Position numbers and translations under genes: made by a program. Below, piece by piece: positions 34,107-45,700 of a stretch of DNA of 64,000 nt; the first letter of the stretch is position 1; each line of letters opens with the position of its first letter. This DNA is from Haliclona indistincta. Its lineage: Eukaryota > Porifera > Demospongiae > Haplosclerida > Chalinidae. Below the pieces are notes generated by a model that did not search any database, had not been told where the DNA came from, and saw only the letters and a program-made list of their open reading frames with translations. The DNA lies in NCBI GenBank assembly GCA_964017065.1, contig OZ024783.1:16316561-16380560 (forward strand), read 5' to 3'.

Positions 34107-37100
34107 CTAAACCATTATACGTTGAAGCACTTCTTGACAAATGTCTTGAAACAGCTTGAGATCACCTCCTGAGACCCATTCGAAATGAAGCTTGCAAGAA
34201 GCATCGAATCTTGATGCTTTTGTGACAGATACCTCAAATGACATGTGGTTATGCCTGCATCTCAGTTTGTCTCTTTCTTCTGTCAGTTCGGCTGATTTCA
34301 TGCGCATCTTTTCAGCAACTCTCAATAATTCACTGATCACAGCACATGTGGGAAGGTCTGTTTTTAGATGGTAGTCTCCACAACTTGGGCTCAGCTTTCT
34401 TGCTGGTCTTGTGTGTGATGGAGATTGTGTCACCTTTGCCCTGCCCTTTGTTGGCGAATCTGATGGTAGTCTCATCCCAGCTGGACTTGTCTGTCGACGT
34501 GGACGTGTTTGTGGATTTTTTGGTGGATAAAGTCGAGGCAAGTGACCACTGCTGACATTAGGACTGTCTAATGAAAAAGTAACTTGATGAGAAGAATCGA
34601 ACATTTCGTCAACATCTAATTCATTGCTGGTACCAGAGGGTGTGTTTGAAACTAGATTGTGACGAGAGTTGTCCAGTGACGATGGTTCAGAGCTTTGCCA
34701 AGCCATCTGTTCAAGGTAGCTTGGAATCGATCTACTCTTTCGACGCTGACGAGAGGGTGGATGAGTAGGAGCATGAACAGTTGTAGAAGGAAGAGGCTGG
34801 TCAATAGACTGCAAGTCCCACTCCACTGGATCAGATGGTTGGGACATTTTCTTGGTTTTTTGTTGGGTATACGTAGGAAGTGTTGTGTACACACCATTTG
34901 GTCGTGCTGTAATTGAGAGAACAAAGTGTTAATACCAGATTGACAACACAAGTCATGAATGCAAAATGAGGTCTTTTATATAAACATGCTACATGCATGA
35001 TACAGTTTTCTCACCTCTGTGATTTAAGTATGTCTTTTGAAAGTCCTCTAACAAGTTGTCGTGAGGGAGTGAACGCCTTCTGTCCTCTCTGATGCTGGAT
35101 AGCTGTGTGTAGTTGTTCCTGTGCCTCCGAGGAGTATCGTCAGGAATAAGGTCTGAATTCGGACGCGGTTTTTGTGATGTGTGTGTTCTCAAGAGCACTT
35201 CTGTTCCACCGACATTTATTGTCTGTGAGAAAAAGGAAAAAAATCAAAACTAAAACTATACAGTTTGTCATAAACACTTACTCTTTTTCCTTTTCTGCTT
35301 GATAGAGACGGCATTGTAGCAACTGACATTGCATCGTCATCTCCCTCATAGTAACCTTGATCTCTGGAAATTTTCTTTGATCCATGTCTCCTTCTTTGCC
35401 GAACAACAGGCGCATTGTCTTTAACCTCTCTCTTGTATCGAGCTAGTCGAGCTGACAGTAGATGATAGATTGCTGAGTTTGAGGTAGCTTTGTTGGTGAG
35501 GAGATCTTGCTTGATGGCGTGTGCTGTGTCTACTTTCAACAATGTCACCATGTGTTCAACGATATCCTCATTGATATCCACTTGTGCAATGTGGTTTGGG
35601 TATGGCGCTGGTTGGAATGGGAATACATGCTTTTCGCTCAGCCACGGGTGCTGAAACACTTCTGCCATTGTAATCCTTCTCTCAGGATTGGTCACCAACA
35701 TTCTTCTAAGAAGATCTTTGCAGCCTATAGTGTGAAAAGTGACGTGTGAATGAGCTATCTCATTAGTGAGGCAATGTGTGCTATAGTGATCTGAATAATG
35801 ATGAACAAGGTGTGATGTGTCTTACTGTCTGTTAGATGGCTCGGAATTGGATTCATCTTGTTCTGTAGCATCTTAGCATGTAGAGCAGTGATATTGAATG
35901 GCTCAACAGTGTATGGTAGTGCGCCTGTTAGCATGGCGTACATGTTGACACCACTGCAAGCAACAAGAGAGAGAGAGATGTTTGTGAGTGTGAGTACATA
36001 AATAGAGTAGTCGCTTACATGCTCCATACGTCAACTGATTTGTCGTACTCTTTCTGACCAAGCAGCTCAGGAGCAGCATATGCTGGACTACCACATTGTG
36101 TACGACAATGCTGTTCCTCTCCACTTTCTGAATCTCTGATATACTCTTCATTACTTAGACCAAAGTCTGCATTGGAATGCACGATAATAATAATCATTGG
36201 TTTCAGATGTTCATGTTAGGCATGTGGTCATACCAAACATCATTCATTAGTTTGACTATACTTAACATTCATGGACAACATCCACTAGATCAGCAAATAG
36301 TTTCCTTGCGGTAAACACCAATTTCCTCAATAATCATTATTTTGATTAAAGCTGGGTAAACACCGTGCTCACTAATACCTATCCTGTAAATAGTACGTAG
36401 CTAGAATACATTGACTGCATTTACACAAGTAGGCAGATGTTGTACTCCCCATAAGATTTTAAAATAGGTCTCTAATAGTATCATGCATAACTTGTGAGTG
36501 TGTTTCGGTCTACCTACCAATCAGTTTTATGTCCATGTTGTGGTCTAATAGAAGATTCTCCACCTTCAGATCTCTGGAGAGAGAAAAACAGAGACATAAT
36601 GAAGCATTACATCATTATGATGCAATGATTCCATGCAAATGTGGTATGATTTATGATTATCGGACAATAACATAGCTCGGATAGAATTCATAATTGGTTT
36701 CCTTGTCTAGAAACGCCTATGATTATACTAAAAGAGGCTTGTATCTCACCAATGAATTACATTTAAAACTGCTATTTATAAATATGAATAGTTATGGCCT
36801 TGTCAGCTGAAGTGTACAGACAACCTTTGTCCCCGAGGGCAACTTAAGACCACAAGTGAAGACACACACGATCTCATGCACCTGTACACATAGCATCCTA
36901 GCTGCTGTGCAGGTGTCCCCTTACCTCGACTTTGAATATTGCAAAGTCTACAAAATCATTAGCATAATCTTGGAATATCATGCCTCTGCTCGAAAAGGTC
37001 AAACAATTGTCGAGCGCAAAACGTGTTTCAAGGACATGCTTGCTTAACAAATGCTTGCTACATGTGAATCTGCTGTTTTAGTGTTTGTAGCGATTGCATA

Positions 37101-37921
37101 CCTGTGCAGTATTCCTGCCCGGTGAAGGTGATCCACTGCCGAAACAATCTGTCTGATGTACTTTCGAGTCTCTTCCTCACTCAAGTGACGATGCTTATAG
37201 ATGTGTTTCATCAACTCACCGCCTGAAGAAAATAGAAAAGTATTGTGGATATAATATTGTAAAGGAACTGTGTATGAATTTAGGTAGAAATAGTACAAAA
37301 CAAAGCATGATAGCACAGAGACGAATAATAACATTCGACCACTGTAATATTATTGTTCCGCTTCATTTTGTTATCACTTCCCACTTCATACCTGTGCAGA
37401 GCTCAGTGATAAGATAGTAGTTGTTCTCGGTCTCAATCACTTCGTAAAGTTGGACTATGTTCGGATGACGCACTTTCTGCAGCAGACGCGCCTCTCTCTT
37501 GAAGTTCTTAGCTACATAGGCATCTTGTAGTGCTTTCTTCTTGTCAATCACTTTCATTGCAACCTGTTGAATGATAACAAAGACATAATATCAAATTTCC
37601 ATTGTCAAAAATTCGTACCTTTTCTCCTACTAGAATATTGAAAGCTTCTTTTACCTTTGCGAACGAGCCCTCACCGAGTGTTGATCCGACAAAGTAGTTG
37701 TAGACCTTCTTTGAGTGTGCGTATCCACGCAGATCCTCTGCCGGTACGTTAGCTACAGCGGGTGGGAGTTGAGAGACCGCTATAGCAAGGCCTGGAGTTG
37801 CTATGTCAGGATCAGTGACGCTCTTCGCTAGGCGAGCACGGTGCTTGGGCCTGTTGTTGCGTAACGACTGGTCCAGTCGCACAGTCACCCCAGCAAAGCG
37901 TTCGGACACCTCGAAGGACAT
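34107..37921 (-). CDS. HUNK: HUNK-like Ser/Thr kinase, copy B
   Basis: Tandem paralogue of copy A. Nine exons join in frame to 792 aa from ATG 37921: 37921-37619, 37563-37392, 37222-37102, 36573-36518, 36166-36019, 35953-35826, 35724-35282, 35222-35015, 34906-34107. Exons 2 to 6 have exactly the same lengths as in copy A (172, 121, 56, 148, 128). An upstream in-frame ATG at 37990 would add 23 residues, but a 3' splice site (CCTCCTGCAG) sits between, so 37921 is preferred. Kinase motifs are [12 protein letters not shown] (Lys105), HRD Asp200, DFG Asp218 and [10 protein letters not shown]; all catalytic residues are present. The C-terminus (YHLKTDLPTCAVISELLRV to FEWVSGG) is KA1-like. The tail between kinase and KA1-like region has diverged strongly from copy A. 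HUNK acts in vertebrate stress and autophagy signalling; the role here is unknown. Confidence 0.9.
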
Positions 37922-38083
37922 TTCTTCCCGCGGATATTTTCCTGCAGGAGGGAAGGAGGGGCTCGTTGATAGCCGGCGCGTTCTGTTCATGCTGTGTTTT
38001 CTCTGACAGCTTACCGGGAATAAGCCTCCCCAGGCCTTTTATGCTTCTCAGCTGGTACAAAGTAGCAAGTGCTCGTCTGGAAC

Positions 38084-39166
38084 TTACTAATCGGGGTCAA
38101 GGTGGCTTACCTAGCTGATGGCATCCATGAATACATGGGAGGGGCATTATTCATTAGGTGATGTCTTGTGACGTCTGACTTGCACAAGATAGTCATGATC
38201 AATGTCTGATGACGATGCAGTACTCTGCTCCTTTGATTTGTATTCATTGATTAAAAGGAAAAAGTATTTACTTGGTCAGCGTGTGCTGAGTAGCATGATG
38301 CAGTCAGCACTGTCAACAAAATAGATATCATTTGGGCAAATCTAACGGTGATTAACCTTCTCAGATAAGGTATATATTATGAGTAAAGCCGGAATACAGT
38401 AATTAGGTTTGGAAACAGCGTATTATGATTTTGTGTAGATGAGCTGAGAAGCTCCACATAATTATGCCCATGGGGTCAATTGCATTTTTAGTTACTCTCA
38501 ATCTTGATGTAAACTTTGCATTGTCACGGCATTATCAAATTAAGTCTACAGTGATAATAATTTCATCCGGCATTCACAACTCCACTTTTGCTTCTCATAT
38601 TTTGTAGCCATTGACAATTCCCGGCCTTCTTTATCATGAAAATAATTCAATACACTTGTTTTACTGTTGGTTTAGTCATCACTTTTTACATAATTTTATT
38701 TAATTTTGCCGTTACTGCGGAACATCTGTGGTTTCCTCTCTTCTTACCATTCTCATCAACATTATCTCTCTGCAGATCATTATATTTGCTGAGGCAAAAC
38801 TCTCTGACTAATTTTGTTTATGATTAACTTTTATGTCACTTATTATTATTATTATTTCAACAGAAAACAGAACACAACATAGATAAATGATTATACCTGA
38901 CACTAAGAGAAATGAATATAAATAGACAAGTGATAAAATTAATTATTACATGAATTATTATTATCACCGAACAAAACAATGAAATACAGAAGAATTATAA
39001 TAAATGCTATATAAAATATGGATAATTTTATAAAGCTGCTGATACTATTACTATTACTATTAGCCTACAAGTACTTGTTATAAAAAATTATTATAGAATT
39101 ACATTTCCGGAAATATACGGTCATAACACTGTGATGGGCGTATTCGAAGGGTTGGCGCGCGTACAT
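38084..39166. other. Non-coding start of duplicated unit 1
   Basis: About 720 bp match 46961-47745 at high identity. The rest (38830-39080) is very AT-rich. Nothing coding is supported. The last ~80 bp (TTCCGGAAATAYACGGTCR...) match 52070-52143 and probably belong to the gene promoter. Confidence 0.55.
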
Positions 39167-39682
39167 GAATTTTAGTTTGCCGTTTCCGGTAAACGTGGGG
39201 ACGTGTAGGGCATCACGTGATCCCATCCATACGTGTCTTGCTTGACGTTGACACGGGTGGATCAGCACTGTTGATACGCGGGCAGTGCAGTGGAACTGTG
39301 GAAGTGCACAGTTGATAACGGGCATGATGCAGTGCAGTCACACTTTTCTATTCCAAATCTTTCGCCTTTCTCTTTTGTAGAACCAAATGCAGATAGAAAG
39401 TATAGCATCTCTAGATATTCTGCTTCACTATCCAAAGACACGTTCGACCAGCATAGCCAAGGATCTGTAACACCGAGTAACACGTCGTCTGAATCGCGCC
39501 TAACATAAAGCACAGTTAAGGTGCACAGTCAGTAACAGCAACTTACTTGGATCCAGTCGACATATTCGTCACTAAAGCAATCGAAGCCGAGCTATCTAGG
39601 CCAGCCGTTCGTTGTGTATGAACTAAAATTCTTGTGGGAGTTACCCGTTTCCCAGCATCCCGGAAACGCCAAACTAAAATTC
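39167..39682. mobile_element. MITE in promoter of SIM-protein gene copy 1
   Basis: Ends GAATTTTAGTTTG...CCGTTTCCGG and the inverse CCGGAAACG...CAAACTAAAATTC. Unit 2 lacks it: there, GCGCGCGTACATG runs almost directly into TATAAAACTCCTCG at about 52140. The insertion lies just 5' of the coding start, so the two copies have different upstream DNA. Confidence 0.8.
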
Positions 39683-39704
39683 TCTATTCTAAAACTCCTC
39701 GTAC

Positions 39705-42700
39705 ATGATGTACCAGCAGAGAAGAAAAAGAAAGACTCATTTAGAAGTCCAGGAGGCCCCGGAGGTCGTAGAGGTGATATGCGAGGAGAGTTCGGTTAAC
39801 ACCAGCTATGGAAAACACAAGAAACCAGATGTAAGAGCCGGGGAAACGCTCCATGCATGGGCGTTTCAATTGTGCCTGTTTCTATTTGCAGGAGTTGAAG
39901 ATGTCTACGTTACCCTCATTCCGCCGGAGTTCAATGCCTTCTCTGGCTGTGAGCGGCGGCACAGCTAAATCGCCAAGTAGGGAACCAGGTCATTGGGGAG
40001 GGAGTGGTTTCAGCGCCACCAAATCCTTCGTTCCTAATCTTGGGCAGTCTTCCTTACCCCTTCCTCAGCCGGCTTATAACACTCGCGCACACAGCAACCC
40101 AGCAGCTACCGTAGTCATAGAAAACTCGGACGACGAGGACCAATCCAGTGAACCCCCTCTAACACCGGGGACCACTGCCATAAAAAACATCCTGTCTGCC
40201 GGCGACAACTACTACATGAGTTCACTGAATGACTTTGGTAGCTCACCGCCACCACTAAACAAGACTAGAGACCTTCTTGATGTGGTAGAAGCGCCCCCCA
40301 GCCCTTCTAACCGTTCTGAAGGCAGTGGTAGAGAAATACCTCGCCCTCTTGCGAAAATATTTCGACCACGTCCAGCTGTTTCCCAATCTTCTCCGGTTCC
40401 CTCCATCTTCACTGAGTCTATTCCGTCACCAGCGACTGTTCAGTCCAGTCCGTTGAGCACCTTCAGTTCTAGCACATGTACTCACCTTGTTGATTATGGT
40501 GACAGCAGCGCAGATGACTTTGAGTCAGTACCAACAGAAAGGTTAGTAGTAGTAGTGTTGATGGTATGGTGTCTGTGAAATATTTTTATTTTTTGCAAGC
40601 AGCATACATCATATTGCAGGGTGAGAAATTTTTGTCTAAAATCAATTTTGTTAGCACTAACTGCTCATAATTATTTCTAGTTTTGTCGCTATAGAATGGA
40701 AAAGACATTGTAATGTTAATATTATTTTAACAATGGAAATTAAGGAACAAAGATATATGCAGCAGTATAACTTGAGCAGCCTTGGTGAACTTACGTATAG
40801 AAACACTTACGTTGTATGTAAAGCAAAATTGCGTGGTAGATTTCACGCTCTGTAACCTGCTCTCGACCCCACGATTTTGTGCGGTAGTTGTGACAGAAAC
40901 TGTCACGAGTGTTACCAGGCTCTCTCTCAAAAATTGCAAATTAGTTAGAGGGTGGGGCCTGGGGAAGAGGCTACATCCAGTCTTGTTCTTTAGTTTTGCA
41001 ACCCTTGTTCCTGTTATTTTCCCATTCCTAACTTTAGTTATAAAATTAATGTTTATCTCTTATTCTTTGTCTTTATCTCCTACACACAGACATCCAAAAC
41101 AAGCATCAGATAACAGTGAGTTAGAGTACGATTGTTGAAATGATCATGTTACGTTCATGTGACTAGGTTGTGCTCCTAATCTGTACATGTACACACCGCA
41201 TGCACATGTATTGTATTCTCTAAACAGGAAATACTTGTAACTAACATGGTTTTCAGGCTATTCTTCTATTTTACATGTTGTATTATAATTTTTACTATTA
41301 CTATAGTTTTTTTTCTCTATCACTTCTTCAGCATCAGATGGTGATCTCGTTCGCAGACCTCTTCATAACAACAACAATGCTCAAACATTTTATCCCTCTT
41401 CCTGTATGAGGAATAGTAACTCAGGTGAGTGTGTGTGTGTGAGTGTGCGTGTGTACGTGAGTGTGAATGTGTGTTTGTGTGAGTGTGTGTCTGTGTGAGT
41501 GAGCGTGGGTGAGTGTGTGCTGATGTTACCATGCTTGAGCATTTACACATAGCTCTGATTCTGTTAGTTTGTCTGTTAAAGCCTTTTTTCACAATCGGTT
41601 GTATTGACAGTGACATGTTGCAAGATACAGATCTCGTTTCTATCCTTGCTGTGTGTCATGTGACATAACAAACACAGCAGCAAGTCAAACACAATACGTT
41701 ACAAAAGATTAGTTCTGCCTATGCTGTGAAGCTCAGCTAACCTTTGTAGAAAGAGGTGGATCTACAAGAATGAGATGGGGATTCCATTAAAACACAAACA
41801 CAACAACCAATGGTGTTTCTGACTGGTCAATGCTAAAAGTTACTTTTGTGAATGGGATTTGGGAATTTGATGGCTTGGGCAAAGTTCTTCATAGACACAC
41901 CCAGTTGTGATTTCCAAAATACCACAAACCACATTTGAATTATATTCACAGACAAAGGGTTTCTCTGGATTGTGAATTCTGCTTTGTACCAATAAATTAT
42001 GTTGTTCATTTATGGTCATAAATTAATATCAGTGTCTTTATTTCTCCAGGTACATGGTTAAATACTCGTAAGCCTCCTACAGCACTACCTTCTTACAATA
42101 TCAAGCGTCGCTCTAACAGACCAGTGAGTCACTTACATGTGGGCATTATTGACCAAGATCATGTGTATTATTATAGATAGGTCTTTGAGTTTGAAAAGGT
42201 GTTTTAATTTTTGTTTTGTTCTTCTTGTTCAGATACTTTTGAACAAGCACAAGGACACCGTCACTGCAGCAGAGGCTACCTCATCAATATTGTCTACACA
42301 CACACCACCTCCAGCTAGAGAAGTCAGAACAAGACAGGCAAAGAGAAAAATGGCGGCACAAGGGCATTCAGCTGAAGGTACCACATGTACATGTAGCAGG
42401 GCATAATAATTTTGAAATTACCGGCTCAATTTTTAAACAATGAATTGTTGATATGAATTATTATACAAAACAGAGCAGTTTTGTACTCGGTCTTAATTTT
42501 TGGGGTGCTACCAGTTCTTTCCAGTTTCGTGGTATTTGAGGCATTTTAAGCTTTTCAACAATTTTTCTGGTCTTGATTCTTGGGGAAGAAACTGTAGCTG
42601 GAACTTAGCCTCGTCCCCAGGCTCCACCCCTCTCGGAATTTGTTCCGATCTCACGTGGGGTAGACAGGTGGTAGACAGGTGATTAGTGTGCGTGGGCATG

Positions 42701-45700
42701 ATCAACGCTCTCGACCCAACCTGCCCACGCACATGCGTAGCGTTCGTCACTGTCAGAGGCGATCAAGGTCTGTACTAGTGTAGCATCACGTTCGGGATAG
42801 CCGCGGAGCCATCAGATGAATCTAAATGGCTAAAGAGCCACTATGAGGAAGCAGCTACTGGGGATGTTCCTACTCCGTCGAAACGGGTAAAGTACCAGAC
42901 GCTGAAGGACGATACCGAGCTACACTTTCCTCACCGTACGTACAATGACCTAGTCGTCAAAGGCTTCATCAAGGAAGCTTTTCCGATGTCCAGCACAAAG
43001 AGACTTGGAAAGCTATGCCACATGCGCACACACGTTTTAGGCATTGAAACTAAGCCTGGGGACAGCCACACTTCGGCTGCATCTTTAGAAGATGTTGTTC
43101 AGTTACAGAGAAGAGCAGAATTGGCTGAGAAAAGATTGTGTGAAGCTGCAGAAGAGAACAAACTGTGTGTGTGACTACGCCCTAGCACGAGACCGACATC
43201 AAGCATCGTGGGCGTGTGGTTTATTACACCCACGCTCATTAATATTTGCACTTTTTTGGGTGCGCTCACGTGAGATTAGAGACTAGGCTCTCTGACGGAA
43301 CAGAGAGCCTGGGGACGAGGCTAGCTGGAACTAGGAAACTCCCTTTCCTAGGATACAGCTGATTGCAGCTCTCTGTTTTGACAAACTGACTCATATTTGT
43401 GGTCAACACCACACCTCTCCTGTACATGCTAGTATAGGGAGAGGTGTGGTGCCGACCACAAATATGAGTCCTTGTAGTCTGTTTGTCAAAACCGAGAGTC
43501 AAGTTTGCTGCAATCAGCTGTATGCTGTTTGGAGTGTCTACAGTGCTTTTAATCTAGAGGAGCCACTTTTTATTCCCAGAGTTGTGTATGTAGTTAGTCC
43601 ACACAACTTTCTACATAGCCCTTTCTATTGCATTAATGCAGATTGCAACTATGAGCATGAGGAAATGCAAGACACACGATGCTCTACAGCTCTCTCCCAT
43701 TGAAGCTAATACAATAGCGCCACGTTTGTGACATCACTATAATTTGCACGACGTCACGACGAACCACACCTACGACACAGCAGCCACAATCTAGCGCCAC
43801 TACGAGGCTTGGCGGTTATTATTTCCTCGAGCTTAGCTAATATCTATGCTGTAGAAGCACGCTTAAGAACAGGCAAAGCGCAAAACACAGCTTTTGATCG
43901 GCGCCATTCTTGCAGCTCGACGGTTATCGCGGCGCAGCGCACGCAGAAATACGTAATCGATAAACGCTAATATTGGATGAATATCATTATAACACGGCAG
44001 AGAATCGAAGTCACAGCTAAAGTCGGTGTTCTCGCTGACCGCGTTTGCGCATGGATGGACGTATCGCGCTAGTTTAAAAACTAGTGAAAACTACAAGTAT
44101 CTGGCTATCCAGATATCAAGTGGTTTTTCTTAACTAGGGTCCGCAATGAAAAAATCGACTGTCACAGATTCAGCGGGATGGCGACTCAGTGTGTAGAGTT
44201 GCTTGGTACGGACATAGTAGGGATATACAGAGAAGCGCCAAGTCTTTCCTTTTCGCAGGAAAAAAATTAAACGCTAAAAATTAGGGGTGGAGCCTACGAA
44301 GTGCTTATAAACTATTTTATTTTCGAGTTACATTCGATGCACGCGATACAGTTTCGTTGTCAAGAATGCACAGCATCGTGCTGTCATGATTTCAACACTC
44401 TTCGAGGTCGCAACAGCTCCTCTGCATCGTTTTCAAGGCGAAATTTGGAAGTGGGCGGGGTCTCCGAGACGCCACAATAATAGTTCTTGGTCTCTAGCGC
44501 TCTTGTACATCGACCAATAGCAACCCTCATGCACTTTCTGTCTAAGTAGGGTAGCAATGTAATTGCACACCAAGTTTCATCAAGTTCATTTGCTTCCTTC
44601 CACCAAATCCAAAATTTTGAAGTATTTCTTGGATTTGGTGGAAGGAAGCAAATGAACTTGATGAAACTTGGTGTGCAATTACATTGCTACCCTACTTGGA
44701 CAGAAAGTGCATGAGGGTTGCTATTGGTCGATGTACAAGAGCGCTAGAGACCAAGAACTATTACTGTGGCGTCTCGGAGACCCCGCCCACTTCCAAATTT
44801 CGCCTTGAAAACGATGCAGAGGAGCTGTTGCGACCTCGAAGAGTGTTGAAATCATGACAGCACGATGCTGTGCATTCTTGACAACAAATCTGTATCGCGT
44901 GCATCAAATGTAATTCGAATATAAAATAGTTTATAAGCAGTTTGTAGGCTCCACCCCTAATTTTTTAGCGTTTTATTTTTTCCTGCAAAAGGAAAGACTT
45001 GGCGCTTCTATATCTATCCGTTCTATGTCCGTACCAAGTAACTCTACACACTGAGTCGCCATCCCGCTGAATCTATGACAGTCGATTTTTTCATTGCGGA
45101 CCCTATCTTAACTCGCAAAGATGTGCTGATTTCAGCCTTAACACTTTTATCACCAAAAATCGCCAATTTCCGGTACATTTAGGGCTCATACTTCACTATG
45201 CTTGGAAGTTAAGCTCTCAAACTTGCTGAGATTAAAACTGAATAGTCATTCTAGCAGACTGCAAAGGGAATTTTCTTAACTCAGCTCCATACTTTTTCCT
45301 GGCCTTAACACATTTTTTCAAAATTGCAAACCGATGCCTGGTACACAAGCAGCAACAACTTTACTGTCAACTAGCATAATCAGTCCAGATTTTCTGCACA
45401 CACTACGGAATGATGTGTGAACACTCATAGCAAATTTCAGTCCAATAGCAACTATAGTTACTTTTTCTGAATACAAAACATACTTGTTAACCACAAAACA
45501 CAAAAGTGGCTCCTCTAGATTAAAAGCACTGTACATGTTACAATTCCGTAGATCCTGTGTTGTGTGTTAGTGATGATGATGAAGAAGAAGTGCTTGAGAC
45601 AGTAAAGAAACCTGCTGCTACCACTAACAAGAAGGACAGAGAAGCTGAAATTGATGACTACAGACCACCATCTGCATCAAAAGTATCTAAACGAAGCACA

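Noticed and set aside
29511..37990. Kinase pseudogenes, because single frames stop within the kinase domain
   Set aside because: All interruptions fall in introns with proper splice signals. Both genes join to complete in-frame kinases.
43616..43703. Coding exon continuing the SIM-protein gene into 43446-43703
   Set aside because: The frame is inside a TA-target element absent from the duplicate unit, and no splice phase fits.
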